A stretch of DNA of 64,000 nt from Cepaea nemoralis (GCA_014155875.1 JACEFZ010028322.1:28501-92500), one strand, 5' to 3'. Shown: positions 10,208-21,704, counted from the stretch's first letter. Numbers and translations: made by a program. Notes: generated by a model not told the origin, from the sequence alone.

Positions 10208-11445
10208 AGAGTGGATGGTTTCTGGAAGAGTGGATGGTTTCTGGGAGAGAGTGGATGGTGTCTGGGAGAGAGTGGATGGTGTCTGGGAGAGAGTGGATGG
10301 TTTTCTGGGAGAGAGTGGATGGTTTCTGGAAGAGAGTGGATGGTTTCTGGGAGAGAGTGGATGGTTTCTGGAAGAGAGTGCATGGTTTCTGGGAGAGAGT
10401 GGATGGTTTCTGGGAGAGAGTGGATGGTTTCTGGGAGAGAGTGGATGGTTTCTGGAAGAGAGTGGATATTTCTGGAAGAGAGTGGATGGTTTCTGGGAGA
10501 GAGTGGATGGTTTCTGGGAGAGAGTGGATGGTGTCTGGGAGAGAGTGGATGGTGTCTGGGAGAGAGTCGATGGTTTCTGGGAGAGAGTGGATGGTTTCTG
10601 GGAGAGAGTGGATGGTTTCTGGGAGAGAGTGGATGGTTTCTGGGAGAGAGTGGATGGTTTCTGGGAGAGAGTGGATGGTTTCTGGAAGAGAGTGGATGGT
10701 TTCTGGGAGAGAGTGGATGGTTTCTGGAAGAGAGTGCATGGTGTCTGGGAGAGAGTGGATGGTTTCTGGGAGAGAGTGGATGGTGTCCTGGGAGAGAGTG
10801 GATGGTGTCTGGGAGAGAGTGGATGGTTTCTGGAGAGAGTGGATAGTTTCTGGAGAGAGTGGATGGTTTCTGGGAGAGAGTGGATGGTTTCTGGGAGAGA
10901 GTGGATGGTTTTCTGGGAGAGAGTGGATGGTTTCTGGAAGAGAGTGCATGGTTTCTGGGAGAGAGTGCATGGTTTCTGGGAGAGAGTGGATGGTTTCTGG
11001 GAGAGAGTGGATGGTTTCTGGAAGAGAGTGGATATTTTCTGGAAGAGAGTGGATGGTTTCTGGAAGAGAGTGGATGGTTTCTGGAAGAGAGTGGATGGTT
11101 TCTGGAAGAGAGTGGATGGTTTCTGGGAGAGAGTCGATGGTTTCTGGAAGAGAGTGGATGGTTTCTGGAAGAGAGTGGATGGTTTCTGGGAGAGCATGGA
11201 TAGTTTCTGGGAGAGAGTAGATGGTTTCTGGAAGAGAGTGGATAGTTTCTGGGAGAGAGTAGTTGGTTTCTGGAAGAGAGTGGATGGTTCTGAAAGAGAG
11301 TGAATGGTTTCTGGAAGAGAGTGGATAGTTTCTGGGAGAGAGTAGATGGTTTCTGGAAGAGAGTGGATGGTTTCTGAAAGAGAGTGAATGGTTTCTGGAA
11401 GAGAGTGGATGGTTTCTGGGAGATAGTGGATGGTTTATGGAAGAA
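10208..11445. repeat. 21-bp minisatellite, about 58 copies
   Basis: Unit gagtggatggtttctgggaga, with ggaaga and gtgtct variants arranged in blocks. The unit length is a multiple of three, giving open frames of 200-490 codons on both strands that are not genes. It lies about 110 bp downstream of the kinase activation-loop exon (11550-11858). Confidence 0.95.
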
Positions 11446-11549
11446 CAGTTTCTGAAAAAGTTTGACAGTATTATAAATACTCAGTGTCCTGACTTGTTTT
11501 AGTGAGTCACACAACAGAGCTTACACACAGTCCACACAAGTCAACCTAC

Positions 11550-11858
11550 CATGGGTGGAGGTAGCCTGTAGCCCTTCTCCACAGCTTTGATGACATCCTG
11601 GTTAGACCAGTTGTAGTACGGCCGCTCTCCGTAGGAAACTATTTCCCACATAAACAACGCCATAGCTCCACACGTCGATGATGACGTGAACTTGCGGAAG
11701 GCGATGGCTTCTGGTGCTGTCCATCTGACCGGAATTTTCCCCCCGGTGGTTGTGTATGCCCCGTCCGTTGTGTCCGACTCAATCTCTCGGGACAGTCCGA
11801 AATCAGCAACTTTGCAGACCAGAGTGTCATTGACTAATATGTTTCTTGCTGCTAAATC
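11550..11858 (-). CDS. Eph: Eph exon: kinase catalytic and activation loops, helix F (compensated frameshift)
   Basis: The exon has 103 codons, phase 0 to 0, beginning DLAARNILV (catalytic Asp 358, Asn 363). It contains ADFGLSR, the activation-loop [17 protein letters not shown], the APE motif and later [19 protein letters not shown]. Codons 61-69 of the exon (about 11652-11678) read STCGAMALF where Eph kinases have the invariant DVWSYG helix-F motif. The motif is present in the adjacent frame, flanked by one missing base (near 11675) and one extra base (in a TTT run near 11652). The total length stays in frame. Either the assembly carries two indel errors or this copy is damaged. Acceptor gccag, donor GTAGGT. 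Confidence 0.93.
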
Positions 11859-11884
11859 CTGGCACAGGAAAAGAAGAGAGGCAT

Positions 11885-12196
11885 GTTGTCACATGACAGA
11901 TGAATATTCCACATAATGCAATGTTGTCACACAAGAGACAAATAATTAAGATATAACATAACGTAATGTTGTTACACAACAGATGAATATTCCACATAAT
12001 GTAATGTAATGTCACACAAGAGACAGATAATTAAGATATAGCATAACGTAATGTTGTCACACAAGAAACAAATATCCCAGATATTACATAATGTTGTCAC
12101 ATGACAGACACATATTCCAGATATTACATAACATAATGTTGTCACGCAGAGACAAATATTCCAGAAATTACATAATGTAATGTTGATACACAAGAG

Positions 12197-12236
<40 letters not shown>

Positions 12237-12262
12237 GCTAGCTAGCTAGGTAACTAACTAAC
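11885..12262. repeat. Degenerate approximately 65-bp repeat and (CTAA)n microsatellite
   Basis: ataatgttgtcacacaagag and similar cores recur five or six times at 11885-12195. They are followed by (taac)n and (tagc)n tetranucleotides at about 12198-12262. The array starts about 25 bp upstream of the acceptor of exon 11550-11858. Confidence 0.85.
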
Positions 12263-12367
12263 TATTGGCCAGTATGTTTTCCATCTTGAAAAAGGCAAAC
12301 TTTGCCATGTTGATTTTTGTTCTAACCTCTTTGAAGCACCTCCCATCAGATGTTGTGATTGGCTATC

Positions 12368-12482
12368 CGTTATGCCCACCAGACAGCAGGCCATGTGACT
12401 ATACTGTGTCGATTATGCCCACCAGACAGCAGGTCATGTGTGACTGTACCGTGTCCATTATGCCCACCAGACAGCAAGTTTA
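12368..12482. repeat. Tandem repeat of about 46 bp, 2.5 copies
   Basis: tatgcccaccagacagcag recurs three times at about 12371, 12414 and 12459, with diverged spacers. Confidence 0.8.
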
Positions 12483-12569
12483 GTTTGTTGACAAACATCA
12501 ACCAGAGCTCACTGTGTGGCGTCTGCTTATGTTAATACTGATAAACATCACGTCAATTCTTTGAGTTCT

Positions 12570-14880
12570 CATCTCATCTCATCATGTTCCTCTTGTACCT
12601 TGCGGTGTCGAGGTGAAGTATAAACTTCGTGAGAGTGCCCAGTTATGGGCTTCGCATATCGACATTCCCATGGATTCTGTTATTCCCTCAGTCCAACGTT
12701 TACATGGTCGGCCTCTTCCTCTGTTTCCATCTGGTCTGTACATCATTGCTTGTTGTGGCATGCTGTTGACTGGTAGCCTACTTGCATGGCCAAACCATTT
12801 GACTTGCTGCTTTCTAATAAAATCTAGAGCAGCTTTAACCCCTACTTTAGTCCTGATTTCTTCATTTCTGATCTTATCTCTTCTTGATACGTTGAGTATT
12901 CTTCTCAGAAACCTCATTTCTGTTGTTGTGATTTTTCTTTTCTCTTTTTCTGTCATTGTCCAGGTTTGGCATTGGTAGCAGAGAGTTGGTAGGAAGATTG
13001 TGTTGTAAAGTGCTTTCTTAGTAGTTATTGATACATGTTTGTTCTTTAGTATTGGTGCCATTTGTCCAATGAGTTGATTTGCCTTATTGCACCTATTTTC
13101 GATCTCGTCTTCTGATCTGCCATTTGATGATATTATACTTCCTAGGTACTTGAAGCTCTTTACTTGTTTCAAGGGATGTTCGTTTAGGTGAATTGTTGCT
13201 GTTTGTTCTTCTTCAGTTATAGTCATTACCTCTGTTTTGCTTGTGCTAATTTTCATGTTATGTTCCCTACACATTTCGTTTAGACTATTCATGTGGTCTT
13301 GTAATTCAGCTTCTGATTTTGCTATTAGTGCTTGGTCGTCCGCAAACAGGAGTTCTCTAATGGTTAGATTTGCAGATGGTTCTTCTTCTGTGTTCTCGTC
13401 ATGCGGTATTCTTGCTGTCTCTGCTTGGCTGGTTTCTTTACATATGTTGTCTATATATGTTATGAACAAGAGAGGGGGACAGGACACAACCTTGTCGTAC
13501 TCCAGATCTTATGGTGAAGGGTTCTGAGTGTTCTCCAGTTGCTCTCACTATGCATTCACTGTTGTTGTATAAACTTCTGCATAGGTTTGTTAGATGTGTA
13601 CTCACTCCATATTGTTTAAGGATTTCCCACAGCTTGTTTCTATCTACCCTATCAAATGCCTTTTCTTGGTCGACAAAGGCTAAGTAGAGTGTTTCATTGA
13701 ATTCAATTGATTTTTCTATAAGTTGTCTAAGAGCAAAAATGGCGTCTGTGCATCCTTTGTTTTTCCTAAATCCAAGCTGCGTTTCGCTTAGCTGGGGTTC
13801 TAAAGTAGTTCGTAATCTTTTTTCAAGAATTTTGCAAAATATTTTCCCAGTATGACTCAACAGTGAAATGCCTCTGTATTGTGTGCAATCTCTTTTGCTG
13901 CCTTTGTTTTTCCAAATTGGGATAATTATGGCATTTCCCCAGTCTCGTGGTGTCTGTTGTTCTACCCAAACATGGTTGAATAGTCTATGTAGCCAAGCTG
14001 TTCCTACTTCCCTTGCTGCTTTAATTAGTTCATTTGGTATTTCATCCTGTCCTGGTGATTTGTTTAATGGGGCTAATCTGATGGCTTCTATAATTTCTTC
14101 TTTTGGTATGTCTGGTTCTAGTTCCTCGGTGACATCTGTGTAGGTCTCTTGAATTCCTATGACATCTGATGGGATGTTGAGAAGTTGTTCGAAATACTGC
14201 TTCCATCTTATTAGGATCTGTTTTTGTTCACTTATTGGTTCTCCATTTTCGCTGTTAATTATTTCAGTTGGGTCAAAGGGTTCTCCTCTGGTTCGCATTG
14301 CACTTATCTTTTTGTAGAAGTTTCTGGTTGCCTCCTTGTAGTTTTTATTTAGGGTTTCTCCATACTCTTCCCAGTCTTTTTGTTTTTCCCTCTTTACTAT
14401 TCTACTCACATGTCTTCTCGCTATTCTGTATTCTCTGTAATCACATTCCTGTTTGCTCTTCAACCACTTTTTATATTTTTCCTTTTTTTTCTTTTACCGC
14501 TTTCTTTACTTCTGCGTTCCACCAACTTGTTATTTTCTTTATCCGTGTTTTGCGTTTTTTCGTGGTTCCGCATGTTATTTTTGCAGTATTTAAAATGCTT
14601 GATTTGAATATCTCCCATTCTTCTTCCACTGTTTTTCTTTCCGTAGGTAATTTTACAAAGAGTTCAGTTAGTTCTTTCTCATAATTTTCCCTTACTGCCT
14701 CGTCTTTAAGGTTTTTTAAGTTTACTGATTCACATGGCATGTATTTTCCTGCTCTTTGTCTTCTTCTTCTAATGGTTCTTATTGTGGCAACGACTGCTTT
14801 ATGATCTGTGTTTATACTGAAATTGGGCACTGCTCTTGCATCTAATATATTTCTCTTTCTGTTATTTCTTGTTACTTCTT
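12570..14880 (-). mobile_element. LINE A: 5'-truncated non-LTR retrotransposon with RT domain
   Basis: Three minus-strand frames in order (14830-14471, 14463-13438, 13487-12582) encode the end of an APE-like endonuclease (NTDHKAV) and a linker, then RT motifs (KSPGQDEIPNELIK, YRGISLL, FVDQEKAFDRVD, GVRQGCVLSP). The catalytic FADD follows near 13340, and then the C-terminal WFGHASRLP and GRGRPCKRW block. Frame changes near 14465 and 13460 break the ORF. The minus-strand 3' end has a (TGAGA)n tail (12570-12585). The C-terminal block looks RTE-like but the clade is not certain. It sits in the Eph intron upstream of the activation-loop exon, in the same orientation as the gene. Confidence 0.88.
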
Positions 14881-15270
14881 GGTTTTTCTACGAGCAGTAT
14901 GAGTTCTTTATTATGCTGTAAAGAAATCTGGTAATGCATCTGTGTTATACACGATTGCCTGTTTGGCCTACATGAAAGTAATAAACCTGTGATCTTGTTA
15001 TCATCATTTTTTTTTTCCCATTGAACAGTTGCTGAGATCTGTTGGTCTTGATAGAGTGAAGGAGTTTCAAACCCCAACAACCAGTTACCAACTGTATGGA
15101 CCCTTGAACCAGCCACAACAACCTGGCACTTTCACAAGAATGACCTGGGCTCCTACAAGCAGGTAAAGCAGCAACCACAGGACAGCAGCAACAACAAGAG
15201 CAACATAATAGACAGTGACCAACAAATGATGGAGCATGTCAAGGCAGCCGAGAACAAGGAGAAGAGTTTG
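14881..15270. other. Intron sequence without recognised feature
   Basis: Unique AT-rich sequence between LINE A and the HRD exon donor. Short frames carry no recognisable domain. Confidence 0.5.
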
Positions 15271-15278
15271 ATACTTAC

Positions 15279-15377
15279 CCTATGTACAAAGCCCATCTCG
15301 GAGAGGTACCTCATGCCAGACGCGATGCCCCTCATCATGCCGACTAGCTGGATGATTGTAAACCTGCCATCATTTTT
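15279..15377 (-). CDS. Eph: Eph exon: kinase helix E up to the HRD motif
   Basis: The exon has 33 codons, phase 0 to 0. It contains [19 protein letters not shown] and ends VHR, so the catalytic HRD motif is split between this exon and the next, as in other Eph genes. The acceptor is ccccag and the donor is GTAAGT (15278-15273). The 35-bp array of the preceding intron starts about 5 bp upstream of the acceptor. Confidence 0.94.
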
Positions 15378-15381
15378 CTGG

Positions 15382-16662
15382 GGGACATGAACACGGGACA
15401 GGTTAAACTCTCACATAGGACATCAACATAGGACAGGTTAAACTCTCACATAGGACATGAACATGGGACAGGTTAAACTCTCACATAGGACACCAACACA
15501 GGACAGGTAAACTCTCACATAGGACACCAACATAGGACAGGTTAAACTCTCACATGGTATTTGAACATGGGACAGGTTAAACTCTCATATAGGACATGAA
15601 CACTAGGACAGGTTAAACTCTCACATAGGACATCAACACTGGACAGGTTAAACTCTCACATAGGACATCAACACTGGACAGGTTAAACTCTCACATAGGA
15701 CATCAACACTGGGACAGGTTAAACTCTCATATAAGACATGAACACTAGAACAGGTTAAACTCTCACATAGGACATCAACACTGGACAGGTTAAACTCTCA
15801 CATAGGACATGAACACTAGGACAGGTTAAACTCTCACATAGGACATGAACACTAGGACAGGTTAAACTCTCACATAGGACATGAACACTAGGACAGGTTA
15901 AACTCTCACATAGGACATCAACACTGGGACAGGTTAAACTCTCCCATAGGACATCAACACTGGACAGGTTAAACTCTCACATAGGACATGAACACTAGGA
16001 CAGGTTAAACTCTCACATAGGACATCAACACTAGGACAGGTTAAACTTTCACATAGGACATCAACACTGGACAGGTTAAACTCTCACATAGGACATCAAC
16101 ACTGGGACAGGTTAAACTCTCACATAGGACATCAACACTAGGACAGGTTAAACTCTCACATAGGACATCAACACTGGACAGGTTAAACTCTCACATAGGA
16201 ATGAACACTAGGACAGGTTAAACTCTCACATAGGACATCAACACTGGACAGGTTAAACTCTCACATAGGACATGTACACTAGGACAGGTTAAACTCTCAC
16301 ATAGGACATCAACACTGGGACAGGTTAAACTCTCACATAGGACATCAACATGGGACAGGTTAAACTCTCACATAGGACATCAACACAGGACAGGTTAAAC
16401 TCTCACATAGGACATCAACACTAGGACAGGTTAAACTCTCACATAGGACATCAACACTGGGACAGGTTAAACTCTCACATAGGACATCAACATAGGACAG
16501 ATTAAACTCTCATATAGGACATCAACACTAGGACAGGTTAAACTCTCGTATAGGACATCAACACTGGACAGGTTAAACTCTCGTATAGGACATCAACACT
16601 GGCCAGGTTAAACTCTCACATAGGACATTAACACAGGACAGGTTAAACTCTCATGTAGGACA
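15382..16662. repeat. 35-bp minisatellite abutting an Eph acceptor, about 36 copies
   Basis: Unit aggacatcaacactgggaca plus ggttaaactctcacat. The first unit begins about 5 bp from the acceptor of exon 15279-15377, so the intron's polypyrimidine region is contiguous with the array. Stops occur in the unit, so no long frames arise. Confidence 0.95.
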
Positions 16663-16664
16663 CC

Positions 16665-16870
16665 AAATGACATCATCAGCTGACAGCATCATAAAATGAC
16701 AACATCAACTGCCAGCATCATCAAATGACAACATCATCAACTGACAACAACATCACATGATAGCATCATCAAATGACACTAACTTCTAATGAAAACAACA
16801 TCAACTGACATCATCAAATGACAACATCCTCAAAAGACAACAACATCAACAGACAACACCATCAACAATG
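16665..16870. repeat. Degenerate CATCA/GACAACA repeat
   Basis: Short units (aacatcaactgacagcatca and similar) lead up to about 20 bp from the donor of exon 16893-16954. Confidence 0.75.
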
Positions 16871-16892
16871 GACACCACCACCTGAGACTCAC

Positions 16893-16954
16893 CCGTAGAA
16901 ACGTGTCCATAGAGCCGTTGGCCATGTATTCTGTGACTATCATAATAGGGTTGC
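16893..16954 (-). CDS. Eph: Eph exon: kinase hinge
   Basis: Two bases plus 20 codons, ending in phase 0. It contains NPIMIVTEYMANGSMDTFLR with the Thr gatekeeper (residue 311) and the hinge sequence EYM, as in Eph family kinases. The acceptor is tttcag and the donor is GTGAGT (16892-16887). A degenerate CATCA-rich repeat occupies the downstream intron from about 16870. Confidence 0.94.
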
Positions 16955-17329
16955 CTGAAACCACACAAATCACACACCGGTCATGTACTGAGAACAAACT
17001 CTTCCACATTCACTCGGTAAAACTTGATATTTTCATTAAAAAAATAATCGGTTAAGCCTGTCTATCAGATTTACAATAAAAAATAAAGAATCTTTAACCA
17101 GCTCCGCTGAAATTTACCAGACTGTCATTTACTCCGCTGGCAATGTCTCATTGTCTTTAACTCCATTGTCACTGACTCATACGTTATCTACTCCACTCTC
17201 AATGCTTCTACAGTGTTCTATACCACTGTCAGTCCTAACCTGCCGCAACAAGTCAGTGACATGTGACAGAGACCAGTAAATATTGCTACTTACAACACAC
17301 ATCAACTACATCAAGAAAAAAAAAACTGT

Positions 17330-17470
17330 TTTTCTGGACTTCACTTGGCGTTGATCAGGACAGTTTATGTGGGATACGAACTAAAGACCATTTCCCTGGC
17401 AGGCCACGTGTTCTGTTGCTGTACTGACAGCTAGGGCGGATGTCTCCCCTGGCCGTGGGGATGGAGCCTG
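17330..17470 (-). mobile_element. Possible tRNA-derived SINE
   Basis: On the minus strand an A-box-like tagctgtcagtacagcaac is followed about 40 bp later by a B-box-like tagttcgtatccc. Only the tRNA-like head is visible. Promoter boxes are the only support. Confidence 0.35.
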
Positions 17471-17884
17471 CTGGCAATCAAATATTTACAACCTACGGAG
17501 GAAACACAACCCATCTGGATCTAACCCAACTAGTCCATACATGCTGTGCTCAACGCTGACCTGGTGACATTCTGATATGCTTCTCTGCAGAAGGAACGCT
17601 CAAGTACTTGTCTTGCTTACCCCACTGTAATCTGGGCTTGCAGAGGAGACAGAGAGATCTGACCACAGTCTCTGTGGAGATAGTGATGTTGATTTGGCAG
17701 AGAGACAGGTCTCTACATCATTGATGCAAGCTCTTCTGTGGACCTAGAGGACCTACAGGCCAGGGCACTGGGCATTATGAGCTGAAGGCTCAGTCTTCTG
17801 GAGGCTTCACAACCACCAAATATCAGCCAGGTAACAACTAGAGTCTGGGGTTCAAACTAGAGCCTCATGATCAAAGACATTGTA

Positions 17885-18245
17885 TTCTATCTCATCATCA
17901 AGTGCCATGCCGATAAGCATAGGCGGCCATCTTTCACCATCTCACACGATCACCAGACTCATGGATCAGCTCTGTGTTCTTGTCTCGACCATACCATGTA
18001 GTCAAGCCATTCAGATATTTACTTCTCTGCCTTCCCCTTGTTCTTTTCCCCTCAGTCGTGTCACTGTTCCCAAGTTGTCCAGTTTATTACTTCTAATAGC
18101 TTCATTTGTTTCTTGTAGGACTTGCTCTTGGTTTTTCAGTCTGTCCTTGGCATTCTTTGCATTTCCCTTAGAAACCACATTTCCACTTCATTATATGTTT
18201 TTCAGCTTCTCTGCTCATAGTCCACATGGTGATTGCTCTCAAATC
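17885..18245 (-). mobile_element. LINE B 3' fragment
   Basis: The minus strand translates with interruptions to GRQRSKYLNGLTTWYGRD and ESGDRVRW...AYAYRHGT. This matches the C-terminal part of the LINE B copy at 50.7-51.46 kb (GRPRSKYLDGLATWHGRD, RVRWQNMTAHAYRHG). It is truncated and frame-broken. Confidence 0.75.
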
Positions 18246-18538
18246 TTCTAAATATCTCATTCAGGCATTCACTCTACCCAGCCACTGAATATTATATACA
18301 ACACACTGTCCCATCTGTGCCTCTTGCCATGGCAGTGTCAAGAGAAAAGACATTGTTCTAAGAGTTATGAGAGTTGCAGTCGTCAACATCCACATTTGAC
18401 GTCCACCCACATTTGACTGCTATATATCTGCTTGTGCACTAAGCCAATATATGTCTGCTAAGGGCTAAAAATGTGCATGCGATGGGATACTAGTACAGCT
18501 GAGGGGAAACAAAAACAGGAGTAAGAAATGGTCAACAG

Positions 18539-18700
18539 ACTTACTTTTTGTAACAAACGGTTAACAGACTTACTTTTTGTGACAAATAGTCAACAGACTT
18601 ACTTTTTTGTAACAAATGGTCATCAGACTTACTTTTTTGTAACAAATGGTCATCAGACTTACTTTTTGTAACAAACGGTCAACAGACTTACTTTTTGTAA
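18539..18700 (-). repeat. 29-bp tandem repeat made of the Eph exon end and donor site
   Basis: Six GTAAGT donors occur on the minus strand at 18691-18686 (functional) and starting at 18662, 18632, 18602, 18573 and 18544. They are spaced 29 or 30 bp, each preceded by a copy of the last exon bases (gttacaaaaa). The minus-strand frame stays open across most of the array. Confidence 0.93.
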
Positions 18701-18877
18701 CAACACCCTCTAGGAAGATGACGTTGGGGTCATCAAACTGACCCATGATGCTGGCTTCCGTAAGAAAGTCCAGGCGGTTCTTTTCCGTGGCCCCTGGTTT
18801 CAGAGTTTTAATGGCTACTGTCATTTCCAGGCGTCCTGGCATCCGCAACTTGCCTTTACAAACGTCTCCAAACTCCC
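18692..18877 (-). CDS. Eph: Eph exon: kinase N-lobe (P-loop, VAIK lysine, helix C)
   Basis: The exon has 61 codons, phase 1 to 1. It completes the glycine loop (GGGEFGDV), carries the ATP-orienting Lys in VAIK (residue 265), the helix-C Glu in [10 protein letters not shown] (282) and the LEGVVTK strand, all typical of Eph kinases. The acceptor is gtgccag and the donor is GTAAGT at 18691-18686. The last 12 exon bases together with the donor are repeated five more times downstream in the intron (18539-18685). Confidence 0.95.
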
Positions 18878-19074
18878 CTGGCACAGAGATCAACAATGAT
18901 GATGTAGGAAACAAACAACAATGACATGGTACACACATTCATTCATTCAGTAGCATGTCCTTTGCAGAACCTCATCCCCATAACAACCTTCTGGAAAACT
19001 CGGTCATACGTAAGATGTCCCATGTCTTATACACCCATCTGGGATCACTTCAAGTGCCACACCTCTCTGATCAC

Positions 19075-20098
19075 ATACATACAATCATTCTACTTTGGAA
19101 AGAAGACAGCACTTTGTGGGATGATTACATGCATACAATCATTCTTCTTTGGAAAGAAGACAGCACTTTGTGGGATGATCACATGCATACAGTCATTCTT
19201 CTTTGGAAAGAAGACAGCACTTTGTGGGATGATCACACGCATACAATCATTCTTCTTTGGAAAGAAGACAGCACTTTGTGGGATGATTACATGCATACAA
19301 TCATTCTTCTTTGGAAAGAAGACAGCACTTTGTGGGATGATCACATGCATACAGTCATTCTTCTTTGGAAAGAAGACAGCACTTTGTGGGATGATCACAC
19401 GCATACAATCATTCTTCTTTGGAAAGAAGACAGCACTTTGTGGGATGATTACATGCATACAATCATTCTTCTTTGGAAAGAAGACAGCACTTTGTGGGAT
19501 GATCACATGCATACAGTCATTCTTCTTTAGAAAGAAGACAGCACTTTGTGGGATGATCACACGCATACAATCATTCTTCTGTGGAAAGAAGACAGCACTT
19601 TGTGGGATGATCACATGCATACAGTCATTCTTCTTTGGAAAGAAGACAGCACTTTGTGGGATGATCACACGCATACAATCATTCTTCTTTGGAAAGAAGA
19701 CAGCACTTTGTGGGATGATCACACGCATACAGTCATTCTTCTGTGGAAAGAAGACAGCACTTTGTGGGATGATCACATGCATACAGTCATTCTTCTTTGG
19801 AAAGAAGACAGCACTTTGTGGGATGATCATATGCATACAGTCATTCTTCTGTGGAAAGAAGACAGCACTTTGTGGGATGATCACATGCATACAATCATTC
19901 TTCTTTGGAAAGAAGACAGCACTTTGTGGGATGATCACATGCATACAATCATTCTTCTTTGGAAAGAAGACAGCACTTTGTGGGATGATCACATGCATAC
20001 AATCATTCTTCTTTGGAAAGAAGACAGCACTTTGTGGGATGATCACACGCATACAATCATTCTTCTTTGGAAAGAAGACAGCACTTTGTGGGATGATC
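19075..20098. repeat. 54-bp minisatellite, about 19 highly similar copies
   Basis: Unit attcttctttggaaagaaga plus cagcactttgtgggatgatcacatgcatacaatc, with a strict 54-bp period and few substitutions. This implies recent expansion or homogenisation. A multiple of three, so open frames of 340-428 codons appear on both strands. They are not genes. It lies between the P-loop exon and the preceding juxtamembrane exon. Confidence 0.96.
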
Positions 20099-20386
20099 CT
20101 CTTTACTTCCATTCCTTGTAACTTACAATCAAACTGCTCCTGGTACTATTACAACTGGGACTGTTCACTGACTGTTGCAGATGAGGACAGAGCACTTATG
20201 GGAATGTCCTGAGTGTTGGGATGTTGGTTCTTGACTCATCTCAACAATTCAATTCTTAACTTACAAACAGAAAAATGTCACAGACATACAAATCACTGAC
20301 ACATAAATAAACATCTTTCTCTCTTTGTCTCTCTCTCTGTCCCCAGTGCTCACATACAAACAAAGCACAACAGATAAATGACCAAC

Positions 20387-20542
20387 CTCCACCAATGACT
20401 GACTCAATGATAATGTGACAAGCGTCAATTTCCCTGGTGAACTCTCGCACTGCCTGGTTGGGATCTTCATATGTATGCGGGTCAACGTACGTACGCACAG
20501 AACTGTGTACAGATCCAGGTGACGGGAACAAAGGCATTGTTA
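20387..20542 (-). CDS. Eph: Eph exon: juxtamembrane switch and kinase glycine loop start
   Basis: The exon has 51 codons, phase 1 to 1. It contains [17 protein letters not shown] (visible residues 206-221), in which the two Tyr residues are the conserved autophosphorylation sites that release juxtamembrane autoinhibition in Eph kinases. EFTREID and IESVIGG follow, the first half of the glycine-rich loop. The acceptor is ttccag (AG at 20544-20543) and the donor is GTTGGT. The start choice is supported by phase agreement with micro-exon 3. No minisatellite touches this exon. Confidence 0.93.
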
Positions 20543-20686
20543 CTGGAATCACAAAACAGAAATAGTTATGTGGGTGCAATGATACATGTGATTTAATGTC
20601 AATAACGTAATGTGAAACTCACACGTACCACGGCACATCCATCTAGCAAGAGAACAGTGAAGCAGCAGTACCACCAGGGATGTTAC

Positions 20687-20689
<3 letters not shown>

Positions 20690-20722
<33 letters not shown>
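20690..20722. repeat. (TA)n(TG)n microsatellite
   Basis: A tatatatatg block followed by gtgtgtgt, about 30 bp, in the intron upstream of exon 20387-20542. Confidence 0.9.
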
Positions 20723-20828
20723 ACAGGCAACTGCCGGCTCTGTGGCGAAGAACACAGTTCGTAATCTCACACACTGCATTCAAAACATAGCTGCTGGCGA
20801 TTTGGCAGCAGACCGTCTTACGTTGGGT

Positions 20829-20955
20829 TTTCTATGAAATGCTACAGGTGCCGGTCATTCAGAAAGCAATGGCAAACTACTGAACATAATCTTTCCCAGG
20901 AACAGCCAAACAATGCTGGGGTTGACTGCTATGTCCTGTAAAGGATATGCAACTA
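20829..20955 (+). mobile_element. SINE core copy (CAGAAAGCAATGGCAAACT family)
   Basis: cagaaagcaatggcaaactactga and ctgtaaaggatatgcaa at this position match the minus-strand copy at 40515-40640, which is attached to a tRNA-like head. Shorter pieces occur at 55327 and 56129. It is a diverged body of a dispersed tRNA-derived SINE. Confidence 0.7.
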
Positions 20956-21292
20956 AGTGGCACCTAGTCGTCTTGACAGGTTATATAGTTTGTTATACTG
21001 TGCTTTAAAAGCCTCACAATAACTACAACCCATGGCGGTAGTGAATGTGACTGATCAGACCAATTTGTGCAGTAAATGTTTGTCCACAATGGATGTATGT
21101 GAACACATGGTCATTTCCACCATAATGCACCATTTGACGTTTCACATGCTCAGTGTGTGACCTATCTGCAATCATTTATTCCATTTCTGTTCTTTGTCCT
21201 CCAAGCAACACATTCAGTGGCTACTTGCTCGCAAATTGCAATATCAATGCCTGTATCGATCATGTTCTGCTTACACACATCCATGTGCCTTA
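20956..21292 (-). mobile_element. LINE D 3' fragment
   Basis: The minus strand encodes, with breaks, ADRSHTEHVKRQMVHYGGNDH and IHCGQTFTAQIGLISHIHYRHG. It parallels the C-terminus of LINE D at 35.6-35.73 kb and continues into the same 3' UTR (cctgtcaagacgactaggtgcca). Confidence 0.85.
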
Positions 21293-21296
21293 GTTA

Positions 21297-21500
21297 TATA
21301 TATATATATATATGTTTGTGTGTGTGTGTGTGTGTGTAATGTTTGGCCTGTGTGTTTGTGTTTGTAAGTTTGTGTGCCAGCAGAAATACAGGACTTTGTA
21401 TGTGATATGAGCAGAGTGTGTGTGTGTATGTGTGCATCCTAGTATAGTAGATACTAGACAGTACTCACATCCTTTTGAATGTGATAAGGGTGAAGAAGGT

Positions 21501-21555
<55 letters not shown>

Positions 21556-21566
21556 CATGTGTGAGA

Positions 21567-21597
<31 letters not shown>

Positions 21598-21665
21598 TGA
21601 GTGGAGTGAGTGAGTGAGTGCGTGAGTGCATGCGTGCATGTGTGTGTGTGTTTTTTTTTTGGTAT
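21297..21665. repeat. (TA)n, (TG)n and (GA)n microsatellites
   Basis: Tracts at 21297-21340, 21418-21432, 21505-21552 and 21562-21660 include a t9 run. They are mixed with a duplicated copy of the exon 21705-21755 donor flank (agacagtactcacatcc at 21459). Confidence 0.9.
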
Positions 21666-21704
21666 GTGTGTGTATTTGAGTGTGAGCCAGCAGACAGTAC
21701 TCAC

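Noticed and set aside
10045..11514. ORFs with HPLSPRN or GESGWFL repeats
   Set aside because: 21-bp minisatellite artefact.
12196..12262. Telomere-like (CTAA)n
   Set aside because: The repeat is a tetranucleotide mixed with (CTAG)n, not TTAGGG or TTAGG, and lies in an intron.
18926..20212. 428-codon and 340-codon ORFs
   Set aside because: 54-bp array artefact. Both strands are open, and the Eph exons lie outside.
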